From the NCBI GenBank assembly GCA_021163175.1, contig JAGGXG010000086.1, positions 1 to 12,353 of the forward strand: 12,353 nucleotides of DNA, written 5' to 3'. This stretch comes from Thermoplasmata archaeon. GTDB taxonomy: Archaea > Thermoplasmatota > E2 > UBA202 > JdFR-43. The position numbers were made by a program, and so were the translations under genes. The notes below the pieces were generated by a model. It saw only the letters and a program-made list of their open reading frames with translations. It did not search any database and had not been told where the DNA came from. Numbering within the stretch: position 1 is the stretch's first letter; every line of letters begins with the position of its first letter. Below, piece after piece: positions 1 through 6,115 of this stretch.

Positions 1-1025
1 CCAAATTCTTTTTGCAGAATGAGACGGATCTCATCATTGGTCCATTCTTTTTCTGTATCCATCTTCAGCTCTGCTATTCTTTTCATTACCTGCCTTTCCT
101 TCTCGCTTTTCACCATCAACAACTTGCGATTTTTCTTTGCAACCTTATGAGCATGGAGAAGCCATTCTGGCGGGTTAGTTTCATGAATGAAAAATGTGGT
201 TCCTTTCCCCATGACTGGAACGATGGCAAGAGCATCATTCTGATTGAAATGCACGGTCGTTTTAAGCAGCTCACGCCAGCCCAATGGCACATTGTTCATT
301 GCATTTTGCATGATTGCTCCAGACATCCATTTGAACAGAAATATGTTTGTTGTTTCTCGCAGCACACTTTCAAGGCTGCCATGACGAACGACATTGTATA
401 TTATCCACGCATTCAGGTGACGGCTCCTCAACGCCTGCAAATTCAATTCTATGTTTTCCGTGCTCAACGCCCGCTTCCCCATCAATGCCTCGGAAAGCTC
501 ATTATACAACACAATTTTGGGGCTGGCGTCCAGCGGCGGGAGGCGGTAGTCCTCTTTTATTATGATTCGGCTCGCCTCTTCTATACTATACTCTTTCAGT
601 GCGTAGCCAAGGGAGTCCACATCGCCATAGACATACAGCTTTGCAGATTTTTTCATTTTGAGCATGTCAAGGGCGAGCTTCCATGCCGTTATTGTTTTTC
701 CGCTGTGGCGGTCGCCGATGATGCTCATCAAGTTAGGATACCTTGCGAAATATCTCAGCAATGCATCAGAGGAGCGTGGAAGGAAAATTATGTGGCGGTC
801 ATCGATGATGCGATAATCAATGCCGAACCTGTTTTTCAGATAAGTTGCTATTGCCACAATTCTCGTCCTGTCTATTTTTCCGATTCTATACATCTCGCCG
901 AATATTTGCAAAACTTTTCTTATCTGCAGAGGAAGGAAATCTGGAATAAAGTGAACTTCATGCAGCCAGAAATCTGTTTCTATTTTTGCCTTGCTTATGT
1001 AACCATAGCTACTTTTCGCTCTCAT
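1..1025 (-). CDS. P-loop ATPase, HerA/FtsK- or Zot-like (partial, C-terminus beyond window)
   Basis: I translated this frame directly; it stays open from the ATG at 1025-1023 to the window edge, about 341 residues. It has a Walker A motif GDRHSGKT at residues 104-111 (Lys110) after a hydrophobic strand, and a Walker-B-like strand IVLYNE at about 171-176. A conserved-looking segment around 203-227 (HLNAWIIYNVVRHG and onward) fits the sensor strand of packaging or secretion ATPases. Residues 1-100 look like a small helical N-terminal domain. No membrane helix is seen. Known family: HerA/FtsK and Zot-like ATPases pump DNA or drive virion assembly. Here the neighbours are membrane and basic proteins, which suggests the packaging or assembly motor; a conjugation coupling ATPase is the alternative. 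The start overlaps the preceding gene by 17 bases and has no clear ribosome binding site, so the exact start is uncertain. Confidence 0.8.
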   Translation of the reverse strand, partial: MRAKSSYGYISKAKIETDFWLHEVHFIPDFLPLQIRKVLQIFGEMYRIGKIDRTRIVAIATYLKNRFGIDYRIIDDRHIIFLPRSSDALLRYFARYPNLMSIIGDRHSGKTITAWKLALDMLKMKKSAKLYVYGDVDSLGYALKEYSIEEASRIIIKEDYRLPPLDASPKIVLYNELSEALMGKRALSTENIELNLQALRSRHLNAWIIYNVVRHGSLESVLRETTNIFLFKWMSGAIMQNAMNNVPLGWRELLKTTVHFNQNDALAIVPVMGKGTTFFIHETNPPEWLLHAHKVAKKNRKLLMVKSEKERQVMKRIAELKMDTEKEWTNDEIRLILQKEF

Positions 1026-1440
1026 CTTTATTCATTGCATTTTTTATAGAATCAATATCAAGCTTTTCAAGCAATTTGAGATATGGGTCCTCTGGCTTAT
1101 GTTTGTCTATTTCCTCTTTTGCTTTTGCCCTGATTCTGCCAACAATTTTTGAGAAAAGTATTGTTCTTGCATCAACTTTATTCCCATCGAAATTGAATCC
1201 TTTGATGTACAGCTCGTTTTTTATTTTTTCAGTCTCTTCAATTAAGCTGAGCAAATCAATTTCAAATGATTCAGCAAGTCTGACAAGCACATCGACATCA
1301 TCAGGCAACACATTTCCAGGAAAGCGAGGCGATTTCACCTGCGTCAAATCTTTTTTATCATCTTCTATGATGCTATACAGAATGTCAAGTTTTTTCAGAA
1401 GCCAGCTTGTGTATGATCCACCCTTATACTTTTCATCCAT
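1009..1440 (-). CDS. soluble helical protein, unknown function
   Basis: 143 residues with no signal peptide or membrane helix. It is charged and apparently mostly helical, with amphipathic stretches around residues 50-75 and 90-135 rich in Lys, Glu, Leu and Ile. ATG at 1440 is preceded by GAGGTGGT with a short spacer, and the gene overlaps the end of the upstream anchored protein by 8 bases. Its 3' end overlaps the ATPase gene, so the two are probably co-translated, and it may be an accessory partner of that ATPase (inference). I do not recognise a family. Confidence 0.8.
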   Translation of the reverse strand: MDEKYKGGSYTSWLLKKLDILYSIIEDDKKDLTQVKSPRFPGNVLPDDVDVLVRLAESFEIDLLSLIEETEKIKNELYIKGFNFDGNKVDARTILFSKIVGRIRAKAKEEIDKHKPEDPYLKLLEKLDIDSIKNAMNKDESEK

Positions 1441-2257
1441 GATACCACCTCGCCATGAAGAATATCAAAATAATTGCAAGCAAAACAAGGACTATCGAGG
1501 CAGCCAGCAGCGGCAGGCGGCGGCTCCAGAATGGTTCTCTTGCGTGCCATCCGTAGTCATACATGCATGGAACGCCTGCGAAGTTGAAGGATGAGAGATC
1601 CATCGTTGCAGAGTTCAGCCAGCCGTAGCAGTCTCTAACCTCTACGATTGCTATGCCTCCAGAATGAACAAGCTGGGGCGGCATCGTTACCGTTATTTCT
1701 GTTACATTTTCTATGGTTCTTATGAGTGTTGCTTCATCTGGCGGAATCCAGCTGTATATTTTGAGCGTGAAGGTGTAATTTGAATCTATTTGTCCTGTTT
1801 CATTCAGCTTGAGAGATTTGAAATAAAATTTTCTGCCATCTGGTGAGAAATGAGCGTCGTATGGCACGGGAGCCTTTGTCACCCCGCATTCAAATGCCAT
1901 TTTTTGACTGGAAACCCCACCTTTTCGTGCAAAAATTGTGATTCTGTAATGCCCCTCTGCCAAAGCAGGCAGGGAATATGTTTTTCTTCTGCCTCCTGGA
2001 ATTGTTATGTCCTCGCTGTATGAATAATTCACATTTATGCCTTTTATTTCGATATGCAATGTTGCTGACTCGTCTGTAGGCTTGCCATTGCGGAATACGA
2101 GGATGAATGCCTGAATTTGCACGGGCTCATGAGCAATGTAGAGAGGATTCACATTTGCACGAATGATTATGTAATTTCCGCCTGATGCCAGTGAAGATGG
2201 AAGGAAAAGAATGATGAGAAGAAGGAGAGAGAAAAATACTTTTTCCTCCTTTTTCAT
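1433..2257 (-). CDS. secreted Ig-like protein with C-terminal membrane anchor
   Basis: 274 residues. A signal peptide is clear: KKEEK, then a hydrophobic core at about 8-20, with probable cleavage near SLASGG (22-27). An extracellular beta-rich region follows. Residues about 37-115 resemble a macroglobulin-type (MG2) or other Ig-like fold: a PLYIAHEPVQIQAFILV strand pair, then NGKPT, and a closing strand EGHYRITIFARKGG. A second beta region covers about 130-235. Cysteines at 124, 210 and 232 could form disulfides. A single helix at about 248-268 anchors the C-terminus, with a very short cytoplasmic tail. The ATG overlaps the stop of the preceding gene as ATGA and has GGAGGGAGGCG upstream. It is likely a surface or envelope protein of the element; no enzyme signature is seen. 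Confidence 0.82.
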   Translation of the reverse strand: MKKEEKVFFSLLLLIILFLPSSLASGGNYIIIRANVNPLYIAHEPVQIQAFILVFRNGKPTDESATLHIEIKGINVNYSYSEDITIPGGRRKTYSLPALAEGHYRITIFARKGGVSSQKMAFECGVTKAPVPYDAHFSPDGRKFYFKSLKLNETGQIDSNYTFTLKIYSWIPPDEATLIRTIENVTEITVTMPPQLVHSGGIAIVEVRDCYGWLNSATMDLSSFNFAGVPCMYDYGWHAREPFWSRRLPLLAASIVLVLLAIILIFFMARWYHG

Positions 2258-2877
2258 TCTTCGCCTCCCTCCTGCGGGGGTGGGAATATTTCTCTTGCAT
2301 TTGCTATTTCTTCCTCGAGCTTTCTGATTCTTTCCTGCAATGCCTCTACATAGCTCTTGTCGAACAATGATTGCGTGACCTCCAAATCCTTGCTCTCATA
2401 TGTCAGAATGCCCTCATTCATGCTTATATTTGTGATTCTTCCTATCACAACATATTTGAACCATTTCTTTGCTACCCATTCCTCATTGATTGCTATGATT
2501 TCGCCATTGAGCTTTTTGAAATATCGCAATATGCCATCGCTGTATGTTTTTCGATAGATGAATGATTCTCCTGTTGAGGGAATCCACACGATGGGTATGA
2601 TGAAGTATGAAATGGCAGCAGCAATTGCAAGCAATATGAAAAGCTCTATTCTGTTCAGCGTTATAGGCAACAAGAAAAGGCGTATGAAGAATTGCTCTAT
2701 TTCATAGAATATTGAAGCAACAAGCGAGGGAAGCAAAAGTGCGAAATTTAAGGCAGCGAGAATGATGATGGCGATGATGATGTAGAATAGCGTGGGATGG
2801 CTCTGCAGGAATGTCGGTCGGCGTCGCCTTCTGGTAGCACGGCGGCTGCGGGCGGGCGTGCTGTCTGCTATCTTCAT
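2254..2877 (-). CDS. membrane protein with Arg-rich N-terminus and cytoplasmic coiled coil
   Basis: 207 residues. The N-terminus carries a run of arginines (RRATRRRRR, residues 12-20) and should face the cytoplasm or virion interior. Helices follow at about 29-52 and 78-100, with an amphipathic stretch at about 57-72 between them. The remaining 105 residues are soluble. They include a beta-rich part (FIYRKTYSDGILRYF, then KKWFKYVVIGRITNI) and a C-terminal coiled coil at about 177-197, ending acidic (EGGEE). With the basic N-terminus and the C-terminal domain on the same side, it could link membrane to DNA or to the ATPase (inference). The start is an ATGA overlap with the upstream gene, with GGAGGAAGA before it. 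Family not recognised. Confidence 0.8.
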   Translation of the reverse strand: MKIADSTPARSRRATRRRRRPTFLQSHPTLFYIIIAIIILAALNFALLLPSLVASIFYEIEQFFIRLFLLPITLNRIELFILLAIAAAISYFIIPIVWIPSTGESFIYRKTYSDGILRYFKKLNGEIIAINEEWVAKKWFKYVVIGRITNISMNEGILTYESKDLEVTQSLFDKSYVEALQERIRKLEEEIANAREIFPPPQEGGEE

Positions 2878-3140
2878 TCTTCCTCCTGCTCCTGTTCTTC
2901 TTCTTGCGAGGCTGCCACGATTTCTTTGGCTTCTTTTGCAAGCTGGAGCATGAGTTCACGGGCTTTTTGCTCTGTGGCTGCATATTGCAGGGCGTCCACT
3001 GTATATTTTATGCCTTCGTGCATTATTGTTACCTCGCATTTTTCTTCCTTGCCATCGTCGATATAATGAATTTCTGTGAGTATCCACTCTTTTTCATCTT
3101 CCGATCCAGCACGACGCCGTAAAATGTCCAATGATACCAT
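2874..3140 (-). CDS. small acidic-tailed soluble protein
   Basis: 88 residues. The N-terminal half looks beta-rich (KEWILTEIHYID, KCEVTIMHEGIKYTVDAL). The second half is a long helix rich in Ala, Lys and Glu that ends in an almost wholly acidic tail (EEEQEQEEE). There is no membrane helix. ATG at 3140 follows GGAGGTG with a five-base spacer, and the ribosome binding site lies inside the last codons of the upstream gene. The stop overlaps the next start as ATGA. Acidic tails of this kind sometimes contact basic proteins, and the very basic protein is encoded two genes upstream, but that link is speculative. Confidence 0.78.
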   Translation of the reverse strand: MVSLDILRRRAGSEDEKEWILTEIHYIDDGKEEKCEVTIMHEGIKYTVDALQYAATEQKARELMLQLAKEAKEIVAASQEEEQEQEEE

Positions 3141-3142
3141 TG

Positions 3143-3373
3143 TTACACCTCCTTCACGATTCTTTTTTCCAGCTCTTTTGGCTTGTTGCGAGTGATATAA
3201 AGCTTGTCATGAGAAATTGACCTGTAGATGATTCCTCTAACTCCCTGAACGCTCAAAATGGCTTCCTGAACCTTTGCAAAAATTTTTGATGTGTCTTTGC
3301 CTTCGAGCTGTATAACCAATGCTGCAAAGTCCATAACCTTTACGCTTACTTTCTTACTTTTTCCATTTTTCAT
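3143..3373 (-). CDS. small soluble alpha/beta protein, unknown
   Basis: 76 residues with a basic start (KNGKSKKVSVKV). The pattern strand (DFAALVIQLE), helix (TSKIFAKVQEAILSV), strand (RGIIYRSIS), strand (KLYITR), helix (KELEKRIVKEV) suggests a compact alpha/beta, ferredoxin-like fold. ATG at 3373 is preceded by GGTGAAAC. The gene sits directly after a cluster of AAGTAA repeats that continues into its first codons. It is packed tightly between the basic protein and the acidic-tailed protein. No family is recognised and no catalytic residues are apparent. Confidence 0.75.
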   Translation of the reverse strand: MKNGKSKKVSVKVMDFAALVIQLEGKDTSKIFAKVQEAILSVQGVRGIIYRSISHDKLYITRNKPKELEKRIVKEV

Positions 3374-3418
3374 GTTTCACCTTCTTACTTACTTTACTTA
3401 CAGCTTACTTTTTACTTC
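3341..3418 (-). repeat. cluster of AAGTAA/GTAAG direct repeats
   Basis: Read on the minus strand, this stretch holds at least five copies of AAGTAA or AGTAAG between the stop of the basic-protein gene and the ribosome binding site of the next gene, plus further copies in that gene's first codons. It includes the 10-mer AAGTAAGTAA at 3394-3385. The same 10-mer recurs at 7469-7460 and 10983-10974 in the same orientation. Function unknown: it could be a protein-binding iteron, a transcript feature, or simple-sequence drift. Confidence 0.6.
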
Positions 3419-3812
3419 TATATTTTTTCTTCAACCATTTCATATCCGCCGTGGCTGCCTGCTTTGTTTTTCTATCTGTTGTTACATTTCTCAATGCATT
3501 GAGTTCTCTGACAACAGTTGCATATCCACGCTTTTTGACCAAAGCGGAGAGAACACGGCGGCGGTATGTGGCTTTATGCGATGCCTTCCATTCCCTGTTG
3601 CCAACTTTGAGTTTGCGTTTTGGATGGAACCATTGCCTGCTTTTTGGTGTTTTTCCCGGCTTTCCTCTGTCTTTTGCCTTGTATGTTGTTGGTTTTACCC
3701 TCGTTGCCTTCACATGGATGAGCTTTCCATTACGCCTGTATGTGTATGCTCTCCTTTTATAGCCACGGCGATGGACAACAATTTCTAACAATCTTTTCAA
3801 TTTCTTACCCAT
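3405..3812 (-). CDS. very basic protein with RGKPGK motif, possible nucleoid/virion DNA-binding protein
   Basis: 135 residues, strongly Lys/Arg-rich throughout, with no membrane helix. Order of features: basic helix 1-13; RRGYKRRAYTYRRNGK at 15-30; KDRGKPGKTPK at 47-57; a basic linker; a helical C-terminal part with YRRRVLSALVKKRGY (83-97), ELNALRN (103-109) and DMKWLKKKY (123-131). From memory, this order (GY+R+AY, then RGKPGKGPK, then LNA, then D-x-x-W) resembles a short basic protein found in nucleocytoplasmic large DNA viruses, which I believe is annotated DUF5771. I cannot verify this here. A DNA-condensing or capsid-associated role is inferred from charge and context. ATG at 3812 follows GGAGGTGGAAGC, and the gene overlaps the upstream stop by 8 bases. 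Confidence 0.8.
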   Translation of the reverse strand: MGKKLKRLLEIVVHRRGYKRRAYTYRRNGKLIHVKATRVKPTTYKAKDRGKPGKTPKSRQWFHPKRKLKVGNREWKASHKATYRRRVLSALVKKRGYATVVRELNALRNVTTDRKTKQAATADMKWLKKKYRSKK

Positions 3813-4026
3813 GCTTCCACCTCCATATTCCAGCTACAAGGAAAATGAAGCCGAAAATCCAGAAAGGAATGGTGATGTAGGAATAGACGGCTGGAGCTAT
3901 AATAAGCCAGAATATTCCTTCCCATCCTTCTGCCTGTTGCACGTCATTCATATACATTCCATATGGAATGACTATTCCTAGGGCGAAAAGCACTATTGCC
4001 AGAATGAAAAAGTGTTTTGCCTTCAT
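3805..4026 (-). CDS. small two-helix membrane protein (73 aa)
   Basis: Starts at ATG 4026, which overlaps the upstream stop as ATGA and has GGTGGT seven bases before it. A GTG at 4038 in the same frame is less likely, because it lies inside that ribosome binding site. The protein has helix 1 at about 5-24, a short loop with DVQQAEGWEG, and a long hydrophobic region at about 36-66 that may cross once or twice. It ends in WRWKHG, so the C-terminus is probably inside. Size and topology resemble the small hydrophobic structural proteins of membrane-containing archaeal viruses, but there is no sequence match I can name. Confidence 0.78.
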   Translation of the reverse strand: MKAKHFFILAIVLFALGIVIPYGMYMNDVQQAEGWEGIFWLIIAPAVYSYITIPFWIFGFIFLVAGIWRWKHG

Positions 4027-4328
4027 TTTTTCGACCACCTGTATATCATATATCCAACAATTATGCAGCCCACAGACACAACACTCCAGAATATGTAATT
4101 TTCAAGAAGGTTGAAACCAAACAATGATTGAGTTATCTGATACACTTCCATTGCTCCCCATGGAAGCTCGTATATGCCAAAGCCCATCATGGCTATTCCG
4201 ATGAATGCGAGAATGTGATGCTTCTTTATGCCATGCTTTTTTGTTGCATTTCTCGAGAGCTTATGGCTTACAATGAGAAGGAAGAGCGAGATTGCAAGGA
4301 GAATGAGAGCATATTGAAGATTGTTCAT
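4023..4328 (-). CDS. small membrane protein, three predicted helices (101 aa)
   Basis: Start chosen at ATG 4328. A near-ideal GGAGGTG sits five to six bases ahead, and the codon overlaps the previous stop as ATGA. Longer starts upstream lie within the preceding small gene. Helices at about 4-21, 38-54 and 78-97, with a basic loop HKLSRNATKKHGIKKHH (22-38) that should be cytoplasmic, and a basic end YRWSKK. This predicts N-out, C-in topology. Unknown family; one of a run of small polytopic proteins. Confidence 0.78.
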   Translation of the reverse strand: MNNLQYALILLAISLFLLIVSHKLSRNATKKHGIKKHHILAFIGIAMMGFGIYELPWGAMEVYQITQSLFGFNLLENYIFWSVVSVGCIIVGYMIYRWSKK

Positions 4329-4477
4329 TTCACACCTCCTGCCAGCGTGGCAATCCATTTTATGAAGCTGATGAATTTATCCCACAATGTTTGAAGCAAT
4401 TGCGTTCCTGCAAGCTTGTCTATGATGAAGAGCATGCCTATGAATGCGAGTATTGCAATGATGATTTTCCAGCCCAT
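4325..4477 (-). CDS. tiny single-helix membrane protein (50 aa)
   Basis: A 50-codon gene. It begins MGWKIIIAILAFIGMLFIID, giving one membrane helix at about 4-19. An amphipathic segment follows (LLQTLWDKFISFIKWIATLAGG), ending VK. Its stop overlaps the next start as ATGA, and the next gene's GGAGGTG lies in its last codons, so it is tied to the same translational chain. The upstream site is weak (GGAAGC directly before ATG, the same hexamer that precedes the basic-protein start). The 16-base gap from the upstream stop and the intact frame support it being real. Confidence 0.68.
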   Translation of the reverse strand: MGWKIIIAILAFIGMLFIIDKLAGTQLLQTLWDKFISFIKWIATLAGGVK

Positions 4478-4493
4478 GCTTCCATTTCTACGC

Positions 4494-4922
4494 CTACGAG
4501 CCAATCAACCACCCCACAAATGGAAGATAATGCCCTCCAGTTACAATCGCATTTACAACGCATCCTATGCCGTATAGCGTGATAATTGCCCCGAGCCACT
4601 GCCAGCCATCCTTTTCAAACAGGGATAAGCCGAGCTTCCAGAGCAGAATGATATAAATAATCATGAAAATGAGCGTGATGATGCTCTCTACAGTATAGCT
4701 GAAATTAAAGTTGCTACCCAACGCCTTCGAAATCGCCTGAAATCCCAGCCCCAGCCCAGCAAGGAAGCCGCCGACGCCCATCATGAAGCGGAAGAAATCC
4801 TTCCATGTCTCCCTGCTGAAATGAAGTTTCAACGAGGTGAGCATAAAGCCAGCTATCGCTATGAAGTAGATTGCCCATGTTGCTGGGTTTGATGCTATAT
4901 GCGTTATTGTTTCAAGACTTAT
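4494..4922 (-). CDS. polytopic membrane protein, apparent AUA start (142 aa)
   Basis: The first ATG in frame (4844) has no ribosome binding site and would cut a membrane helix in half. Upstream, the frame stays open. A perfect GGAGGTGA (4934-4927) sits four bases ahead of an ATA codon at 4922-4920. That ATA overlaps the preceding TAA stop in the same four-base geometry the neighbours use with ATGA. The extension reads ISLETITHIASNPATW and then completes a helix (about 15-31). Further helices lie at about 47-66, 77-96 and 108-129, with a polar loop LFEKDGWQW between the last two. The protein ends in a short Gly/Ser tail. Function unknown; a structural membrane protein by context. If AUA initiation is rejected, the fallback is 4494-4844, 116 residues. 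Confidence 0.72.
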   Translation of the reverse strand: MSLETITHIASNPATWAIYFIAIAGFMLTSLKLHFSRETWKDFFRFMMGVGGFLAGLGLGFQAISKALGSNFNFSYTVESIITLIFMIIYIILLWKLGLSLFEKDGWQWLGAIITLYGIGCVVNAIVTGGHYLPFVGWLIGS

Positions 4923-5020
4923 TTTATCACCTCCAAAAATGCTATTGCTGCTATGGTCACAGCTATGGTGACGAGCCAGTAGAATTTGACGAAATCCTTG
5001 AAGCTGTTCAGGCGTATCAT
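4919..5020 (-). CDS. tiny single-helix membrane protein (33 aa)
   Basis: Start at ATG 5020, preceded by AGGAGGAGAAAG and overlapping the upstream stop as ATGA. Longer in-frame starts lie inside the well-supported upstream membrane gene. The product has an N-terminal polar or amphipathic part (IRLNSFKDFVKFYW) and one helix from about 15 to 31, ending LEVIK. Its last codons carry the GGAGGTGA for the following gene. It is small enough to be missed by default gene callers. Confidence 0.68.
   Translation of the reverse strand: MIRLNSFKDFVKFYWLVTIAVTIAAIAFLEVIK
4927..4934 (-). promoter_or_regulatory. strong ribosome binding site in front of an ATA codon
   Basis: GGAGGTGA on the minus strand, the longest anti-16S match type seen in the window. 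It lies inside the last codons of the 33-residue gene. No ATG, GTG or TTG in a long open frame falls within its reach; only ATA at 4922-4920 does. This is what decides the start of the following gene. Confidence 0.75.
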
Positions 5021-5367
5021 TTTCTTTTCTTTCTCCTCCTTTTTCTTTCCTTCCATTTGATGTTTATGACTGCTATCCCGAAAATTGCTGCTACTATTAC
5101 TATAAGCCACCAGTATTGCAACAAAGGCAAGCCAAGATAGTAAACCATTGCAAATGTAAGAAACAGCAGTATGGCTGCCCAAATTGCTTTTTCATGGGGT
5201 TCATCACTTGCCTTTGCAAACCACACGCCAATGAGTGTGAAGCCGGCTCCTATCATTGCGAAAATCCAGCCCAGTGCAAGGAAGATGAAGTGGGCGAGGG
5301 CTGGAATTACGGCTGCCAGTGCAACGCCAACCGCCATGAGTGCTGCCAATATGCTGTGTTTTTTCAT
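5017..5367 (-). CDS. four-helix membrane protein with basic C-terminal tail (116 aa)
   Basis: Start at ATG 5367 (MKKHSIL), with GGTGGT three bases before it and one base after the upstream stop; a longer start is not needed. A signal-like first segment (KKHSILAALMAVGVALAAVIPALA) is followed by helices at about 26-50, 60-80 and 84-103. The last 13 residues are almost all Lys/Arg (KWKERKRRRKKRK) and must be on the inside. If the first segment is cleaved after ALA, three helices remain. A basic interior tail on a small membrane protein would suit contact with nucleic acid inside an enveloped particle (inference). Family not recognised. Confidence 0.8.
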   Translation of the reverse strand: MKKHSILAALMAVGVALAAVIPALAHFIFLALGWIFAMIGAGFTLIGVWFAKASDEPHEKAIWAAILLFLTFAMVYYLGLPLLQYWWLIVIVAAIFGIAVINIKWKERKRRRKKRK

Positions 5368-5368
5368 G

Positions 5369-6115
5369 TTACCACCCTGCGAAGATTGCCATTCCTGCAC
5401 CTGCAAGAAATCCAACTACAGCTCCAACTCCCGTTCCCAGCCCTGGAACAATTGAGCCTATGGCGGCGCCTGCGGCTGCCGTTGCCAGACCAACGCCAAG
5501 AACATGACCGATATTTGCTCCTATGAATCCCGAAGTTCCTTTATGGAGGGCTGTGCCAAACTTTGCGAAGAAACTGTCCAGTGTGTATCCAGAATTGAGG
5601 AGGTATATTGCTACAATCAATATTCCTGCAAGTATTGCGGCGCCCGGCGATATTCCTTTTCCCATTGCTCCCGATATTGCCATTGCCATCAGTGTTATGA
5701 TTAAAATGATTGTGAGCAAATCTTTCACATTCCAGTCGATATTCATCCATTCTGAAAATTTTGATTGCAAAGCATTGACTATATCGAAGTTGTTACCTAA
5801 GAAAATCATGAAGACGCTGAGGAAAAGGAAAATTGCTTCCCATTTCACGAGATCGCTTCTGCCAGTGAGTGTTGAGATAGCAATGGCTGGAACAAAGATG
5901 AGAAGGAAAATGATTCCCATTGTGGAAAGTAAATTTTGCCCTTCAAACCATCCCGGATTGTATTCAATACCGACGGCATAAAGTATTGTAACTGCAACAA
6001 GACCGATTATGGCAACGACTATGAATGTGAATGGATTTTCTTCTATCAATCCTTCCTCATCTGGATCATCTGTCCAGCCCATAAGTGTTGCAAGGAATGG
6101 TATTATCCACTTCAT
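5369..6115 (-). CDS. polytopic membrane protein with glycine-zipper C-terminus (248 aa)
   Basis: The N-terminus is amphipathic (KWIIPFLATLMGW) and followed by an acidic stretch (DDPDEEGLIEEN). Five clear helices lie at about 29-50, 63-83, 91-107, 132-149 and 157-176. The final 50 residues (199-248) are Gly/Ala-rich with GxxxG spacing (GANIGHVLGVG, AAAGAAIGS, GLGTGVGAVVGFLAGAG), typical of a glycine-zipper hairpin that inserts in or deforms membranes. The start overlaps the upstream stop as ATGA, with GGTGGTGAGG a little further back. Glycine zippers occur in some membrane-remodelling and phage tape-measure-like proteins and in hydrophobic coat proteins of spindle-shaped viruses. A VirB6/TrbL-like channel is another possibility. 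No specific family is assigned. Confidence 0.8.
   Translation of the reverse strand: MKWIIPFLATLMGWTDDPDEEGLIEENPFTFIVVAIIGLVAVTILYAVGIEYNPGWFEGQNLLSTMGIIFLLIFVPAIAISTLTGRSDLVKWEAIFLFLSVFMIFLGNNFDIVNALQSKFSEWMNIDWNVKDLLTIILIITLMAMAISGAMGKGISPGAAILAGILIVAIYLLNSGYTLDSFFAKFGTALHKGTSGFIGANIGHVLGVGLATAAAGAAIGSIVPGLGTGVGAVVGFLAGAGMAIFAGW

Noticed and set aside
12..1049. Long plus-strand open frame of 345 codons
   Set aside because: It is antisense to the P-loop ATPase frame, which has Walker motifs. The plus-strand translation is Cys/His-rich with no domain pattern or ribosome binding site.
2702..2983. 93-codon minus-strand frame
   Set aside because: It overlaps the coding ends of two better genes in another frame, its translation is Pro/Lys/His-rich, and it has no ribosome binding site.
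4494..4844. 116-residue version of the membrane protein from ATG 4844
   Set aside because: No ribosome binding site precedes it and it splits a membrane helix. Kept only as a fallback to the ATA start at 4922.
5021..5182. Longer version of the 33-residue gene starting at 5182
   Set aside because: The extra part is antisense-free but lies within the well-supported 116-residue gene in another frame, reads as low-quality Ser/Lys-rich sequence, and ignores the strong site before ATG 5020.
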